Positions 8,069 through 17,505 of a DNA stretch of 26,789 nucleotides are shown one piece after another. Position 1 is the stretch's first letter, and each line of letters begins with the position of its first letter. The DNA is taken from the NCBI GenBank assembly GCA_964517495.1, contig CAZFER010000081.1, positions 1-26,789 of the forward strand. Reading direction: 5' to 3'. Below the pieces are notes generated by a model that made no database searches, was not told the DNA's origin, and saw nothing but the letters and a program-made list of their open reading frames with translations. The translations under genes and the position numbers were made by a program. This stretch comes from CAZFER01 sp964517495 (lineage in GTDB: Bacteria > Hinthialibacterota > Hinthialibacteria > Hinthialibacterales > Hinthialibacteraceae).

Positions 8069-10183
8069 ATGAATTTTTATAAAGATGGCAAATTCCACTT
8101 TTTTCTATGTATACTCATCCTGCTCACAATAGTGAACACGTATCCTTTGTTTACTCAACCCGGTTTAAAGATTCATGCTGATCACATGGATCCCATGTTT
8201 GTTATTTGGATTTTGGGATGGAATTTCCATTGTTTTGACGCAGGAATGGATCAGTATCTTCATGCGCCTATTTTTTATCCTGAAACATATACTTTTTTGC
8301 ATTCAGAAACGCTCATAACTTTGGCGGTTTTGTTATATCCTTTTTATTGGATATCGCATAATTTAGTGTTAACATATAATATCTCTTTGGGATTGGCATT
8401 TCTATTAAACGGCATTGCAGCTTATTTATTCGCCCATAAGATTACATCCAACCGGCTGGCAGCAGCGTATAGCGGGATTGTATTTTCTAATTCGACATTC
8501 TTTTATATGGTGTTGCGCCGTCCTCACTTGATGTATGGCTTCTTTTCTCTCTTTGGCTTGTATGTTTTGTCTGAATATATGGAGAAGGGAGGAATCTGGC
8601 GGCTCATTTTGTATATCCTTTTATCCCTTGCCCAGTTAACAACGAATGTATATTGGACAGTCGGTCATATTATTGCCTCTGGTTTGATTGTCCTTTGTAT
8701 GGTTCACAGGTATTTTCAATGGAAGAAATTGATTTATTTAATCGTGGCTGTTCTTTTACTTGGAGTTCAATATTTTTTGTATTATAACCTCTATCAATCC
8801 TCCATCGTCCACGATGAACATGTATTCTCATCCGTCTCTAGTGATTTAGTACACAGAACCACAACCCTAGCGAACTATATATGGCCTTCTCAAGCCAATG
8901 TTGCGTATAGAAATTTTATTCCAACCGTGTATATTCCTTTTCCAGATTTTGGAATGTTTTTTGGATTTGGCGCTTTAGTGTTTTTGGGGATTGGGTTATA
9001 TAGAACAGTATTTGCTGAATTTCAACATGTTTTAAGGTGGGAAGGGCATGCTTTGATGGGGATTATTTTATTATTCAGTGGAATAATTGTCTTGTTTGGA
9101 TTGCCTTCTTCCGCAAACCCGATTCAGAAATTTCTTCCACACGATCTGAGAGACCAACATAGTTTGCAAAGCATTTGGCTCATTTTCTTGTTAGGGGCAT
9201 TTTTATTGAATACAAGATTGAGAAACTTTGCCACTGCATTTTACCACTCATCAAATCCTTTACTTGTGTTTTTCGTTTTCCTGATGATAACGATTCTATT
9301 TCTCACCAGCTATTATCCTGTTCAATGGCTTTTTTACTATATCCCCCAGCTTCTTTTCTTCCGTATGCCTGGGCGATTGGGAATGTTTCTCTTGTTTTCT
9401 TTTTCTGTTATTGCTGGAATGGGAATACACCTGTTGCTCAAGCGATTTTTTTCTTCCTGGATTCAGTATGGTATTGTATTTGTATTCGTTTGTGTGACAG
9501 GTTTTGAAAATCATATCAATAATGAGTATATTGAACTATATCCTCCAGGATACAATGATCCAGCCTACCAATGGCTTAGAAAGCAGGATCAAATTGAAGC
9601 GATTGTTGTATTGCCTATGCATTCTTCGAAGATAACCATTCATCATCAATATGATGCTTTAATGCATCATAAAAAATTAATCAATGGATATAGTGGTTAC
9701 TTTCCCTGGGAATACAATCAATTTGTGAAAAAAATGGAATGGTTTCCATCAACAGAAACTATCAATGAACTGAAAAAGCGTGACTGTGACCTTGTGATGG
9801 TTCGTCGTGAATTTATGGATGATGAAGAAGTTTTTCAGTATTATAAAGGGATTGCACAATTGATACCTTGGTTTGAAATCAAATACAAAGATGAAAATAC
9901 AGTTGCTTTTAGCATTTTAGAGCCTCAGGAGACAGCTAACTTAATTATCCATATTAATAATGAAGATCAAACAGCTCTTGATTCCATGCCGTTGTATTTA
10001 AAAGCATTCGATGAAACCATTCCGTTTCGAAAACTAAATACCAGTGTGTATTCTTTATCATATCTACCACTTGGAAACTATATCCTTTGTTGGGACGATA
10101 AGGGCAAAACTCCTATACGAGAAGTAAATCTTACCGAAAACAAGGAAATAACGATATATTTGAATAACGAAATGGAAAGATAA
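8069..10183 (+). CDS. Polytopic membrane protein, probable GT-C-type glycosyltransferase
   Basis: This 704-residue protein has roughly 12-14 hydrophobic segments over residues 10-470 and a soluble C-terminal part (about 480-704). The first outer loop carries D38-x-x-D41 (HADHMDPMFVIW) and a following ALxYPE-like FYPET stretch. This resembles the acidic loop motif and layout of GT-C enzymes that take sugars from lipid-phosphate donors. The C-terminal tail has beta-strand character and may be a periplasmic domain. The start at 8069 has no clear Shine-Dalgarno, and no nearer alternative is better. A second protein of the same general type begins 5 bases after its stop, so the two are almost certainly cotranscribed. 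YfhO-like or other large membrane families are alternatives. Family confidence is moderate. Confidence 0.7.
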   Translation: MNFYKDGKFHFFLCILILLTIVNTYPLFTQPGLKIHADHMDPMFVIWILGWNFHCFDAGMDQYLHAPIFYPETYTFLHSETLITLAVLLYPFYWISHNLVLTYNISLGLAFLLNGIAAYLFAHKITSNRLAAAYSGIVFSNSTFFYMVLRRPHLMYGFFSLFGLYVLSEYMEKGGIWRLILYILLSLAQLTTNVYWTVGHIIASGLIVLCMVHRYFQWKKLIYLIVAVLLLGVQYFLYYNLYQSSIVHDEHVFSSVSSDLVHRTTTLANYIWPSQANVAYRNFIPTVYIPFPDFGMFFGFGALVFLGIGLYRTVFAEFQHVLRWEGHALMGIILLFSGIIVLFGLPSSANPIQKFLPHDLRDQHSLQSIWLIFLLGAFLLNTRLRNFATAFYHSSNPLLVFFVFLMITILFLTSYYPVQWLFYYIPQLLFFRMPGRLGMFLLFSFSVIAGMGIHLLLKRFFSSWIQYGIVFVFVCVTGFENHINNEYIELYPPGYNDPAYQWLRKQDQIEAIVVLPMHSSKITIHHQYDALMHHKKLINGYSGYFPWEYNQFVKKMEWFPSTETINELKKRDCDLVMVRREFMDDEEVFQYYKGIAQLIPWFEIKYKDENTVAFSILEPQETANLIIHINNEDQTALDSMPLYLKAFDETIPFRKLNTSVYSLSYLPLGNYILCWDDKGKTPIREVNLTENKEITIYLNNEMER

Positions 10184-10188
10184 TATAA

Positions 10189-12243
10189 ATGATGTCTGAG
10201 GTTAAAGGGGATAAAAAATGGATGATTACCTTCCTGGGTAATCTTGGAGGGGGTATTTTTTGTGCTTTTATTGTAGCAAATCTAATCATTGCGGTGGGTA
10301 TCAAAACCAAAAAATTATTAGCCATCGGCATCAATAGCGATTCGCTTTATTTATTGATGGTCTATAAAAGCATATTCAAAAGTAACTATGGAATTTCTGA
10401 ATTTGTCCTCTCTCCCTCTCCTTGTTTTTTCCCTGATATGCTCATGTATTTCCCACTCCTGGAATTATCGCCAAATTACAGCATCGCCTTATTCTTTTAT
10501 GGATTAGCCTATGTTTTCACATTAATTATCTTGTTAACATGGATAGGCTATTATTTCAATTCCAAAATAGGGAAAAATTTTCTTTTATCTGCAAGTACAA
10601 TCTTAATATTTGTACTTGCCATTCATCATCCACATTCAACAAAGATTGATGAGTTTATCTTTATACCAGGCCGCCACGCAGGAACGATTTTATCCGGTTT
10701 ATTATGGGTCGGAACCATTTTGCATTCCTGGAAACATCAGTGGAAATGTCCTTACCTGTTCTTTCTATTCGCTATTTCATTTATATGTACATTATCCGAT
10801 ATTAGTATCATCATTCAATTTCTTATCCCGGTATGTGGTGCTCTCTTTATCGCATGGTATTTTAAATGGATGAAGCTTCGCATTGGCATTATTATATCAA
10901 TGATTACCATGATCAGTGTCATCCTTGTCAAATTTTTTATCGATATTTTAAACGAGTTTGATCTATTTTTTATACCATCTTTATCCAGTAAAATCAAATT
11001 ATTTCATGATGGGTTGCTGACTACCGTATATTATTTTTTTCAAAACATGTATAACTATATTGTATTTATAAATCCATGGTTTTTGCTCATATGGATTTTT
11101 TGGATTGTGATTACCATTGTACAATTATGGCTGTTCTACTCCCCAAAATCAAAATATAATCGATTGAGGATGATTCACGATCCGCTTAGAAGATACTATA
11201 TCTTTCTTGGATTGTTTATTTGGTTAAGTATACTTATCTCTATTATAGTACCTATCATAACCGGTTTTTGGACAGGCCTTTCTGAAATTCGCTATATAAT
11301 CCCGGTTTTCATATTGCCATTTGCGGGATTTGCCTGGACTGCAATGGAATGGGAAGAATTTATCCCAAGAAAGGTAAAAATATGGGCAGGTATCATCCTT
11401 ATTTTAACATCTTCTTTGGTTATATTGCCGGGCTTTATTAAATCCGATACCGATGACTGGAAATGGCCATACCCTGAGCGCGTAAAATGGGTGGATTCGA
11501 TCATTGGAAAACATAATTTACACAATGGTATCTCCGATTACTGGAATGCAAATTATCTCACACAACTTAGCCGTAAAGACAGAAGAATAAATCAGGTTTT
11601 GGGAAATTTATGGCCTTATTTTTGGATAAACAACATTCATTGGTATGTTGATTATCATTCAAAAGGTCCATCCCCATTTTTACTTTATGACTTTATTGTT
11701 ACAGATCGGTTAAATAAAGAAATTATCCATGAACGTTTTGGTGATCCGGCACATATAGAATCCTATATGAATTCAGAAATTTATATTTATAACCGTCCTG
11801 AAGATGTGGCTTTCCGCAATTATTTGCATGCCTATTTTATGGACTATGAATATACTCGAGAAGAAAATCGATCATACAACTTTATAAACCTTAACATTCA
11901 CAAACCCTCAGGAGTGCACAAAAATGTTCCAGGTGTAATACATCAGCCGCCAGGGGAAAAGATACATATTAAATATGACCCTCCCGCCATCGGAAATATG
12001 ATGGAAATATCCCTGGCGGGAACGAGTCCAATCACAATCAGATTTCTCAATCATAAAAATAAAGCGTACGAATCAGAAATAAATGTATCACCAACGAAAG
12101 TGGATTTATTGTCAACACATTACTTTCGCTTCCCAGAAGCCCTGGCGCACTACCCCATCTATGCTATTGAAGTTTCCAGCCATAATGAAGGAGCGGGATA
12201 CTCACTGGGGCATTTATTAATCTATAACGATACGATACGATAA
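10189..12243 (+). CDS. Second polytopic membrane protein, GT-C-like, with C-terminal beta domain
   Basis: This 684-residue protein has about 10-11 hydrophobic segments (13-38 through about 430) and a soluble tail. The first loop holds INSDSLY (D51) and, 30 residues on, PCFFPDMLMYF (D83). Such paired acidic positions early in a GT-C-like chain are candidates for metal or phosphate-sugar binding. The last 110 residues (from about 575) are hydrophilic and strand-rich, suggesting a carbohydrate-binding-like domain outside the membrane. It starts 5 bases after the previous stop, with GGAAAG at 10174-10179 inside the upstream gene as a weak ribosome site. A second ATG lies three bases on. Sequence likeness to the upstream protein is in layout more than in residues. 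Substrate is unknown. Confidence 0.65.
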   Translation: MMSEVKGDKKWMITFLGNLGGGIFCAFIVANLIIAVGIKTKKLLAIGINSDSLYLLMVYKSIFKSNYGISEFVLSPSPCFFPDMLMYFPLLELSPNYSIALFFYGLAYVFTLIILLTWIGYYFNSKIGKNFLLSASTILIFVLAIHHPHSTKIDEFIFIPGRHAGTILSGLLWVGTILHSWKHQWKCPYLFFLFAISFICTLSDISIIIQFLIPVCGALFIAWYFKWMKLRIGIIISMITMISVILVKFFIDILNEFDLFFIPSLSSKIKLFHDGLLTTVYYFFQNMYNYIVFINPWFLLIWIFWIVITIVQLWLFYSPKSKYNRLRMIHDPLRRYYIFLGLFIWLSILISIIVPIITGFWTGLSEIRYIIPVFILPFAGFAWTAMEWEEFIPRKVKIWAGIILILTSSLVILPGFIKSDTDDWKWPYPERVKWVDSIIGKHNLHNGISDYWNANYLTQLSRKDRRINQVLGNLWPYFWINNIHWYVDYHSKGPSPFLLYDFIVTDRLNKEIIHERFGDPAHIESYMNSEIYIYNRPEDVAFRNYLHAYFMDYEYTREENRSYNFINLNIHKPSGVHKNVPGVIHQPPGEKIHIKYDPPAIGNMMEISLAGTSPITIRFLNHKNKAYESEINVSPTKVDLLSTHYFRFPEALAHYPIYAIEVSSHNEGAGYSLGHLLIYNDTIR

Positions 12244-12276
12244 GAAACTAAATAATCATGTCGCTCGAATCTTTAA

Positions 12277-12927
12277 TCATCCACCACCAGAGCGCACTAC
12301 GATATCGCCTACACTTTTCAGGCCATTCGAAGCATCGTAGGGAACCGCCCTGACTGGATCACTTGCACCAGCACCTAAACCAAATTCTTTATCAGGTCCA
12401 CTACCGATCAATGCAAATTCATCCAATCCCAATGGTCGAAGCCCTAAATTTTCCGCATTTCCAGGTTTAAGGGCATTGAAATTATGGTTGTACACATTCC
12501 CGGTTTTTCCAATGTAAGATGATTCGTAATCACCATATCGATAGCTTGTTTGTGTACCACCAAGACCTTCGTAAAAGGGATCAAGGGGCAAAGCTGACAT
12601 ATAAGGAATGGGACTGGTTAAAACCGCCAAAACCGCAAATGTGTTCCGTGATTCACAATCAGAATTCATGCCAACTTCATTAAAATTTTCTCTCAAGCGT
12701 TCGCATCCCAACTCGGTGTCATCATCCCAGTTATCGACAGGATAAAAACCTTTATCAACATGCAGCGACATAATCGCGGTGGATAGGCTTTTCATATCCG
12801 ATTGATTGCGAGCGATTTTTGCCCTTATTTGAGCATTCAAAAAATTAGGTACCGCGATTGCTGCTAAAATTCCGATAATGGCAACCACGATTAGTAATTC
12901 AATTAAAGTAAAACCCCGCATTGACAT
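12277..12927 (-). CDS. Type II secretion/type IV-like pseudopilin
   Basis: This 216-residue protein starts with a class III signal: MSMRG-FTLIELLIVVAI, cleaved after G5 by a prepilin peptidase, with E10 as the usual Glu5 of the mature chain. A hydrophobic helix runs to about residue 30, then NFLNAQIRAKIARNQSDMKSLSTA, typical of GspG/PulG-style pseudopilins in uncultured phyla. The C-terminal 180 residues form a larger head with Gly-rich loops and two cysteines (in LGCERL and SDCESR) that may form a disulfide. AGGAGA lies 9 bases ahead of the first ATG. No other secretion or pilus genes are nearby, so it stands alone and points away from the MFS gene. It could be a minor pilin or a surface protein using the pilin anchor. 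Confidence 0.88.
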   Translation of the reverse strand: MSMRGFTLIELLIVVAIIGILAAIAVPNFLNAQIRAKIARNQSDMKSLSTAIMSLHVDKGFYPVDNWDDDTELGCERLRENFNEVGMNSDCESRNTFAVLAVLTSPIPYMSALPLDPFYEGLGGTQTSYRYGDYESSYIGKTGNVYNHNFNALKPGNAENLGLRPLGLDEFALIGSGPDKEFGLGAGASDPVRAVPYDASNGLKSVGDIVVRSGGG

Positions 12928-13018
12928 TGCATTACATCTCCTTTTAAAAAAAATTAAAATTCACTGCAACTGAACTTGAATAAGCATATTTATATTTTTC
13001 AAAAAGTTAACGCAAAAG

Positions 13019-14410
13019 TCAAGTAAAATCTTGTAAAGAATTTTTGATTTTCAATTGTGGGTTATCCGCTTTTAAAGCAGCAAAACACATGATTAGAGGC
13101 AAAAACAGACAAAAATAGATGCCCAGGTTATAGCTTTTCGTTAAACTATGTGATAAACCAAAGATCATGGGACCCAACGCACTGGCAAAAACCGTTGTTG
13201 ATAAATTGAAACCACTAACCGCTCCTAAATGCTCGCGTCCAAAAAATTTAGGCCACACCACTGTCAACAAGGGACCAAAAATACCACCACTGGCACCGAA
13301 ACCAAAAATCAACAAACTTCGGCCAACCATATGCGCAGCAAAAGGAATACTCCCAATTCCCAATGCCATGAACATCAACATCACGATCAGTGTGTATTTC
13401 AATTCGATATGATCACAAATCCAGCCAAAAATGAAATTCGTGCCGATGCTCACGAATGACATGGGGAGAAAGATAGCCAACGCTTCTGTACGGTTTAATC
13501 CAATATATTCACCGATTGACACAATATGAAAGGTTAACGCTGTAATGATCAGTGATTGAGCCGCAAGCCCCAGATTGAAAACCCAAAACGTGTAGTTCTT
13601 TTGAGCTTCACGCAAAGTGAACTCTTTGTAGATATGAAATTTAGAATGTGCCAGTTGGGTATCGTCAGGAGGTTGATCATCTCCATCCATTAACAGGCCA
13701 CATTCTTCTGGATTGTCACGAAAGAACAACCAACACAAAAAAATCATCACAAAACTGATGCAGCCCATTACTTGCCACGCCCCACGCCATTCAAACCAGT
13801 TAACAAATTGATTCAAAATCAAAGGGGCGATAGAAAAAGTGAAAGTTACCACAAACCCATTTATACCCGAGGCAAAACCACGCCGCCGATTAAACCATTT
13901 TCCCAGCATAGAGCGTGAGGTCATGCATAACAACCCTTGTCCAAAAAAACGGAGGAAAAGAAATCCAAGAAAAATCACGGTGAAATTTATAATCCTGGGA
14001 AGCCAGGAAATATCTGCAAAAATCAGAAAATCAGCGACTCGGTCACATAGGCTTAAATCAAACAATGTGATACTTAAACCAATGAGCGATATTACAATCA
14101 AAACTCGGGCGCCTTTGCGGTCAAACCAAAAACCACCCCAGGGCAATAGAAGGCTGCTGCCAATAGTCCCAAGCATATAGGCCAGGCTTAATTCCACTCT
14201 GGACAAATCCAACGCTTCGATTAGATAGTCGGTAAACACACTGACGCCCATCGTCTGCCCGGGCACACTCATTACAATCCCGGCGGTGCTAATCACCAAA
14301 ATTACCCAGCCATAAAAAACCGGAAAGCGCCGGGGAGAGAAGGGGTAATCAGGATGGAAAAGTTTTGAGGTAAACGATTTTGTTTGGTTAATCCTCACAT
14401 TAATACCCAT
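13019..14410 (-). CDS. Major facilitator superfamily transporter
   Basis: This 463-residue inner-membrane protein has about 12 hydrophobic helices in two halves with a central hydrophilic loop (about 230-260). The cytoplasmic loop 2-3 motif A appears as GGFWFDRKGAR (92-102). The FYGW opening at 32-35 and overall length fit the oxalate/formate-antiporter or monocarboxylate-like branch, which move small organic anions. The ATG at 14408-14410 lies inside the end of the beta-helix gene: the two overlap by 11 bases, implying translational coupling. This suggests uptake of a product made by the exported beta-helix protein, or of another acid. The substrate is inferred only from context. Confidence 0.85.
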   Translation of the reverse strand: MGINVRINQTKSFTSKLFHPDYPFSPRRFPVFYGWVILVISTAGIVMSVPGQTMGVSVFTDYLIEALDLSRVELSLAYMLGTIGSSLLLPWGGFWFDRKGARVLIVISLIGLSITLFDLSLCDRVADFLIFADISWLPRIINFTVIFLGFLFLRFFGQGLLCMTSRSMLGKWFNRRRGFASGINGFVVTFTFSIAPLILNQFVNWFEWRGAWQVMGCISFVMIFLCWLFFRDNPEECGLLMDGDDQPPDDTQLAHSKFHIYKEFTLREAQKNYTFWVFNLGLAAQSLIITALTFHIVSIGEYIGLNRTEALAIFLPMSFVSIGTNFIFGWICDHIELKYTLIVMLMFMALGIGSIPFAAHMVGRSLLIFGFGASGGIFGPLLTVVWPKFFGREHLGAVSGFNLSTTVFASALGPMIFGLSHSLTKSYNLGIYFCLFLPLIMCFAALKADNPQLKIKNSLQDFT

Positions 14411-15782
14411 TCCAATCCTTCAGTTTCGAAACCTGAGGCTGGACATGGGCGCCTAAGGTTGAGGGGGAGCTGTAACAATTTTGATTCTTGTCACCTACCG
14501 CTGGAACCGAAATGGGAAGATCACCTATAACATTGCTTAAATCAACTCCTTTGCCAATCGCAGGGCTGTTTTTTTCGATTCGAAAATCATGGTTTTCCAT
14601 ATCCTTGAATTGGGGATCCTTTTGCACCACGCTGTTTTGCTCACCAACGGGCAGAGAAGGGCCACGAAAATTCGAGTTTGTTTGATGGAACCATAGATTA
14701 TTGGCAAAGCGGAACGTATCAGGCCGGGTATTTGGCCCGACATTCACAAATGTATTAACCTGATTATCAATCACTATAATGTTGTTCGCAACCACATTAT
14801 TACGGCAAGCAATAAAACGTTCGCCAACGGTTTCTTGAAGAATTCTCGCCACCCATTTTCCTGGGAGATATATTGTATTGTGAGCAAATAAACCATTTTC
14901 ACATCCCACAAAAGCGACCGGTGTTTGAGCACCGATAAACTCGTTGGCCCAAACGGTTATATGGGCTGCCTCGTAAGGGGCTTCGAGTGGCCTGAAATAG
15001 GGCATACCGGTCGAGCCACCCATATTAATTGCCCGCAATCCAGCATTTTTGAACACGTTGCCATAGATTAGAATATTTGCGCTCCCACCTTTGGCTTGGA
15101 TTCCAGAGCTATGGGCATCAATTATCTGGTTATTAAAAAATACTCCCTCATGGCAACCCACCATATCGATTGCCGATCCACCTCCACCGGGATCGATCAC
15201 CGTACAGTTTTCCACTCGAAACTGATCCAACCCGGAAAGTTTGATACCATCCTGATTTCCATCCCTTCCCACGTTTTTAACGGTTAGATCGCGAAGTATG
15301 ACATGATGGGCTGGAGAATCATAACTGCCACCATCATCAATATTTATCCCATTATTGGCTGCATGTTGAATGGTAAAATTTTCCAGGATGACATAGTTGG
15401 GATCGGAGAGTTGAAGCGCGGTTCCACCTCCGTCTATAATCGCGGGTCCCTCATCAGGCATACCGGCAATTTTTATCGGTAATGTGGGTAATCCCTTGAG
15501 GTTGGAGATATGGCTATTTCCAGGATAGGTGCCTTCCCGCATATATATTATTGTACCCGGTTCAACTTCCTCAACCGTTCGCAATAGGGTACGGAACGGC
15601 CGTTCAATTGTTCCATCCCCCTCGGTATCACTACCTGATGGTGATAAATACAGTATTTGGCGATATTGTGCTTTCTGATCAAAAGGTTCTGGCAAAGGGC
15701 AATTTTGTGCGTGTAACATTCCTGCACATATTGTCAGTAAAACAAACCCTATTATAAGAAATACTCTAATTATTTGTTTCAT
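14400..15782 (-). CDS. Secreted right-handed beta-helix protein (pectate-lyase-like fold)
   Basis: This 460-residue protein has a Sec signal peptide (hydrophobic 6-22, cleavage probably after MLHA-QNC). Residues 44-70 (YLSPSGSDTEGDGTIERPF) are the classic opening of DUF1565/pectate-lyase-type parallel beta-helices, followed by GTIIYMREGTY. Repeated coils with NN, GI and VI steps run to about 400, for example ANNGINIDDG and NAGLRAINMGG. The fold occurs in polysaccharide lyases, hydrolases and adhesins; no catalytic residues can be fixed here. GAGGAT lies 8 bases before the ATG. It is the first gene of a two-gene unit with the MFS transporter and is divergent from the cohesin-like gene, sharing the AT-rich region 15783-15966. 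A lyase role is plausible but unproven. Confidence 0.82.
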   Translation of the reverse strand: MKQIIRVFLIIGFVLLTICAGMLHAQNCPLPEPFDQKAQYRQILYLSPSGSDTEGDGTIERPFRTLLRTVEEVEPGTIIYMREGTYPGNSHISNLKGLPTLPIKIAGMPDEGPAIIDGGGTALQLSDPNYVILENFTIQHAANNGINIDDGGSYDSPAHHVILRDLTVKNVGRDGNQDGIKLSGLDQFRVENCTVIDPGGGGSAIDMVGCHEGVFFNNQIIDAHSSGIQAKGGSANILIYGNVFKNAGLRAINMGGSTGMPYFRPLEAPYEAAHITVWANEFIGAQTPVAFVGCENGLFAHNTIYLPGKWVARILQETVGERFIACRNNVVANNIIVIDNQVNTFVNVGPNTRPDTFRFANNLWFHQTNSNFRGPSLPVGEQNSVVQKDPQFKDMENHDFRIEKNSPAIGKGVDLSNVIGDLPISVPAVGDKNQNCYSSPSTLGAHVQPQVSKLKDWNGY

Positions 15783-15966
15783 TTTAATGCATCCTCGCTT
15801 TCATTCTTTGACAATTTGGCTCTAAATGTAAATTTTTTTAAAGAATTTTAAAATATAGTGGTATTCTAATTCGATCAAATATAATATAATATAATATCTC
15901 AATCTCTTCTAAAATATTATGGATGGTAAATGAGCATAGAAAGTGCAAAAGGAAATGGAGTATTCA
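15783..15966. promoter_or_regulatory. Divergent AT-rich promoter region
   Basis: This region separates the beta-helix gene (minus) from the cohesin-like gene (plus). It is strongly AT-rich, with a short tandem TAATA run at about 15881-15896 (ATATAATATAATATAATAT) that gives several overlapping TATAAT-like -10 boxes. No matching -35 stands out on either strand. A shared control region is likely by position alone. Confidence 0.4.
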
Positions 15967-17505
15967 ATGAAAGGTTGTGCCCACTTTAAATCAACATGGA
16001 TTTATTTAAAATTCCTTATATTACTCGGTCTATTTAATGGGTACTCTTTATTAGGGTACACGCAAACTCCTATTCTGGAGCTCCCGCGTATCTCAGCCCA
16101 ACCAGGTGAAATCTTTGATGTGGAAATTGCAATCAACCAGGCTGCTTCTATTCGTTCATTCCGACTTTCCATTAATTTACCCAATCTAAATGATGATTAT
16201 CCTTTGGAATTCATGAAAGGGAGCGTGGATAATTCCGGTACGCTAAGTGAAGGATGGGTTTTGTCTGTTAACGATGCATCAGAGTCCCCTCAATTTGGTT
16301 CGGTAATTATATCGTCAGTGGCAGGTGTCAAACCCAGCCTGCAAGGTTCTGGTGTTTTGCTGAAATTTCAACTGAAAGTAAAGCTAAATGCAATTCGGCA
16401 GGTTGTTCCTTTAGAACTGGAAATGGAAGCGCCCCATAAAACACGCTTGAATGATGGTGAGATTTCTTTAATCGTGAATTCCGGTTTTGTCGCATTGGCA
16501 GGAGCAGAATTTCCTCCTGTAAGTACTCCCACACCACGTCCAGCTCCAACTCCTACACCCACTCCGAGCGTCTCATCTATAAAAAAAATTGATATTCACA
16601 CATTAAATGCCAATCCAGTTGATGGTTTTGAATTAACGGATCAGGTAGAATATGCCCAATCTTCAGCCTTTTTGGATGGTATCGGCATGACTATACAGCT
16701 TCACCCGGGGGAAGGGATTTTTGTAATGCCGGACAATCCCACTGAACTTGAGGATGATTTATATGAATGGACAGCCACAGTTTTATCCACATCCCCATCA
16801 GTGCAAATGGCACTTGTGGTTTTAGCCTACCCCATTGATGGAAGCCTGGGATATGTGAATCCAGTACGTGATGAGATTAAGGTAAACCAATGGCAAACGC
16901 TACGACTTATCTATCAATCTCCTGGCCAGCAGGTTATTCCCGCTCTTCAGTTTGTGGTTCCAGACAATGTAACTAACTATGAAACAAAGATTTATGTTGA
17001 TGATATTAAGGTTGAACCTTATGTAATTAGTCCATATCTGAGCAGTACAACAATTGCCGAATTAACCTTTGATGAGGTGAATGAAAAACTTGAAGGATTC
17101 AACCCATCATCTTTGACTATTCAATCAAATAGTCAAACATTACTGACTGATGGCTATCAGAAAAATGGCGCTCTTCTAAACCTATCCACAGGCCAAATAG
17201 CCTCCAATATTCTCTTAAAGACACCCAACAGTACGATGTCATCCATGCTTTTAGGAACAACAATGGTTAAACGTCAGGAAGGGGATAACGCCATGTTTGC
17301 CTTTGTTATCGCCGATGATGATCAAACAGCGGCGTGTTACATCAAAGCCCATCATCTGTCGATTGATCGATTTAAACAGATATATATAGGAGGGGAATTC
17401 AATACGATCAATCCATTCTTCTCACCATTCAGTGTGGTTCAGTTGGGCGGGCTTGGAACTTCAGGGAAAATAATCCTCGATAATGTTCGGATTTATTCGC
17501 AATAA
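15967..17505 (+). CDS. Secreted cohesin-like protein with two C-terminal jelly-roll-like domains
   Basis: Using ATG 15967, this is a 512-residue exported protein. GGAG at 15957-15960 sits 6 bases ahead; an upstream in-frame GTG at 15943 is less likely. A signal peptide covers about 1-33. Residues 31-178 look like a cohesin domain: ILELPRISAQPGEIFDVEI, a GW-containing middle (SEGWVLSV) and a GVLLKFQLKV strand. A Pro/Thr linker (179-203) follows. The next domain (206-354) shares the PGEGI and IYVDDIKV landmarks with the N-terminal domain of the 1640-residue protein. A final beta domain (361-512) ends IILDNVRIYSQ. Cohesins bind dockerins in cellulosomes, but cohesin-like domains also serve other surface attachments. 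No dockerin is seen in this window. The cohesin call is moderate. Confidence 0.72.
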   Translation: MKGCAHFKSTWIYLKFLILLGLFNGYSLLGYTQTPILELPRISAQPGEIFDVEIAINQAASIRSFRLSINLPNLNDDYPLEFMKGSVDNSGTLSEGWVLSVNDASESPQFGSVIISSVAGVKPSLQGSGVLLKFQLKVKLNAIRQVVPLELEMEAPHKTRLNDGEISLIVNSGFVALAGAEFPPVSTPTPRPAPTPTPTPSVSSIKKIDIHTLNANPVDGFELTDQVEYAQSSAFLDGIGMTIQLHPGEGIFVMPDNPTELEDDLYEWTATVLSTSPSVQMALVVLAYPIDGSLGYVNPVRDEIKVNQWQTLRLIYQSPGQQVIPALQFVVPDNVTNYETKIYVDDIKVEPYVISPYLSSTTIAELTFDEVNEKLEGFNPSSLTIQSNSQTLLTDGYQKNGALLNLSTGQIASNILLKTPNSTMSSMLLGTTMVKRQEGDNAMFAFVIADDDQTAACYIKAHHLSIDRFKQIYIGGEFNTINPFFSPFSVVQLGGLGTSGKIILDNVRIYSQ

